NCBI RefSeq assembly: GCF_007991215.1
Contig: NZ_BJXX01000028.1
Location: 1-33,049, forward strand
Length of the DNA stretch: 33,049 nt
Direction of reading: 5' to 3'
DNA from: Aneurinibacillus danicus
GTDB lineage: Bacteria > Bacillota > Bacilli > Aneurinibacillales > Aneurinibacillaceae
Position numbers and translations under genes: made by a program. Below, piece by piece: positions 32,480 through 33,049 of this stretch; position 1 is the stretch's first letter; each line of letters opens with the position of its first letter. Below the pieces are notes generated by a model. The model was given only the letters and a program-made list of their open reading frames with translations. It did no database searches and was not told the DNA's origin.

Positions 32480-33049
32480 TTGTGGTTTTATGAAAAAAAA
32501 CTGCAGTATCCGGTACGGGTAAGCAAATGTGATGTGCGGATGGCAAAATTCTTAATCGAACAATACGGAGGCGCGGACGGAGAGCTGGCCGCAGCGCTGC
32601 GTTATCTAAATCAGCGCTATACAGTGCCCGAAAAAGTCATTGGAGTTCTAAATGATATCGGAACGGAAGAACTCGCTCACCTGGAGATGATTGCGACAAT
32701 GGTGTATAAATTAACGAAAGATGCCACGCCTGAAGAATTGGAAAAAGCCGGACTCGGAGCGCATTACGCTAATCATGATAAAGCGCTGTTTTATCATAAC
32801 GCTGCCGGTGCCCCATGGACTGCGACTTATATACAGGCCAAAGGCGATCCAATCGCCGATTTGTACGAAGATATCGCCGCCGAAGAAAAAGCACGCGCTA
32901 CATACCAGTGGCTGATTAACATGACGGATGATCCGGATTTAATGGATTCACTCAACTTCCTGCGTGAACGCGAAATCGTCCATTCTCAACGCTTCCGTGA
33001 AGCGGTAGAGATTCTAAAAGAAGAGCGGGACAGAAAAAAAGTTTTCTAT
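32480..33049 (+). CDS. cotJC: Spore coat protein CotJC (manganese catalase family), 3' end at window edge
   Basis: Third gene of the operon, open for 190 codons to the last base without a stop. The normal length is about 189-195, so only the last few residues are missing. It opens WFYEKKLQYPVRVSKCD. The ferritin-like di-metal ligands are visible as Glu and His in GGADGELAAALRYLNQ, TEELAHLEM and REREIVHSQRF, the manganese-catalase pattern. The start is TTG at 32480, nine bases behind AAAGGAGG. An ATG-only search misses the front of the gene. It would remove hydrogen peroxide at the spore coat; in B. subtilis such activity has not been clearly shown. Confidence 0.92.
   Translation, partial: MWFYEKKLQYPVRVSKCDVRMAKFLIEQYGGADGELAAALRYLNQRYTVPEKVIGVLNDIGTEELAHLEMIATMVYKLTKDATPEELEKAGLGAHYANHDKALFYHNAAGAPWTATYIQAKGDPIADLYEDIAAEEKARATYQWLINMTDDPDLMDSLNFLREREIVHSQRFREAVEILKEERDRKKVFY

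Noticed and set aside
1-33049. CRISPR, phage, integrase, tRNA or rRNA
   Set aside because: No spaced direct repeats, transposase or integrase motifs, or rRNA/tRNA-like sequences were found on either strand by reading.

Overview
The window looks like chromosomal DNA of a spore-forming Bacillales bacterium. The evidence is a tyrosyl T-box leader, CcpA, strong AGGAGG-type ribosome binding sites, two CotF-like genes, the cotJABC operon, a YhcN-type spore lipoprotein and a YtxJ bacillithiol-system protein. The backbone order rpsD / tyrS / acsA / acuABC / ccpA / aroA / ytxJ matches Bacillus subtilis as I remember it. The extra genes (a class A PBP, mtnN, an FtsA-like gene) and the base composition suggest a relative such as Aneurinibacillus or Brevibacillus. 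That genus guess is inference. I see no phage, transposase, CRISPR array, tRNA or rRNA.

Layout. 1-4772: minus-strand trpB (standing alone), a histidine phosphatase, a GAF-GGDEF diguanylate cyclase and a short pentapeptide-repeat gene. 4794-5092: a small uncertain minus ORF and a dispersed hairpin repeat. 5094-5982: rpsD with its own promoter, long leader and terminator. 6017-7699: tyrS with a T-box. 7725-10207: a class A penicillin-binding protein. 10289-14329: acetate metabolism, with acsA divergent from an acu operon whose acuA is reduced to a relic while acuB and acuC are intact. 14348-18199: mtnN, ccpA, a lipoprotein and aroA, all on the minus strand. 18308-20473: an FtsA-like ATPase with a C-terminal run of NG-motif repeats. 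20481-25483: another copy of the repeat, ytxJ, two CotF-like genes, an isocitrate/isopropylmalate dehydrogenase-family enzyme, a secreted protein, and three small minus genes, two of them cysteine-rich. 25715-30973: an HtrA-like protease, prfC, a YhcN-like lipoprotein, a CBS-pair protein and a secreted DUF4127 protein. 31020-33049: a membrane pair, one with an MltG-like LysM subdomain, then cotJA-cotJB-cotJC, the last running off the edge.

How they connect. AcsA activates acetate. Its promoter has a near-consensus catabolite-responsive element just past the predicted start, and ccpA lies in the same window. AcuC would deacetylate AcsA, but the acetyltransferase AcuA is broken here (internal deletion plus frameshift), so the switch has lost one half unless another acetyltransferase substitutes. 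The other main observation is a dispersed element of about 118 bp carrying a perfect, two-way terminator-like hairpin. Two full copies are visible, plus one copy at the window edge and one possible degenerate copy. Many genes here start with GTG or TTG behind a good ribosome binding site, and several stop codons lie inside or against terminator hairpins.
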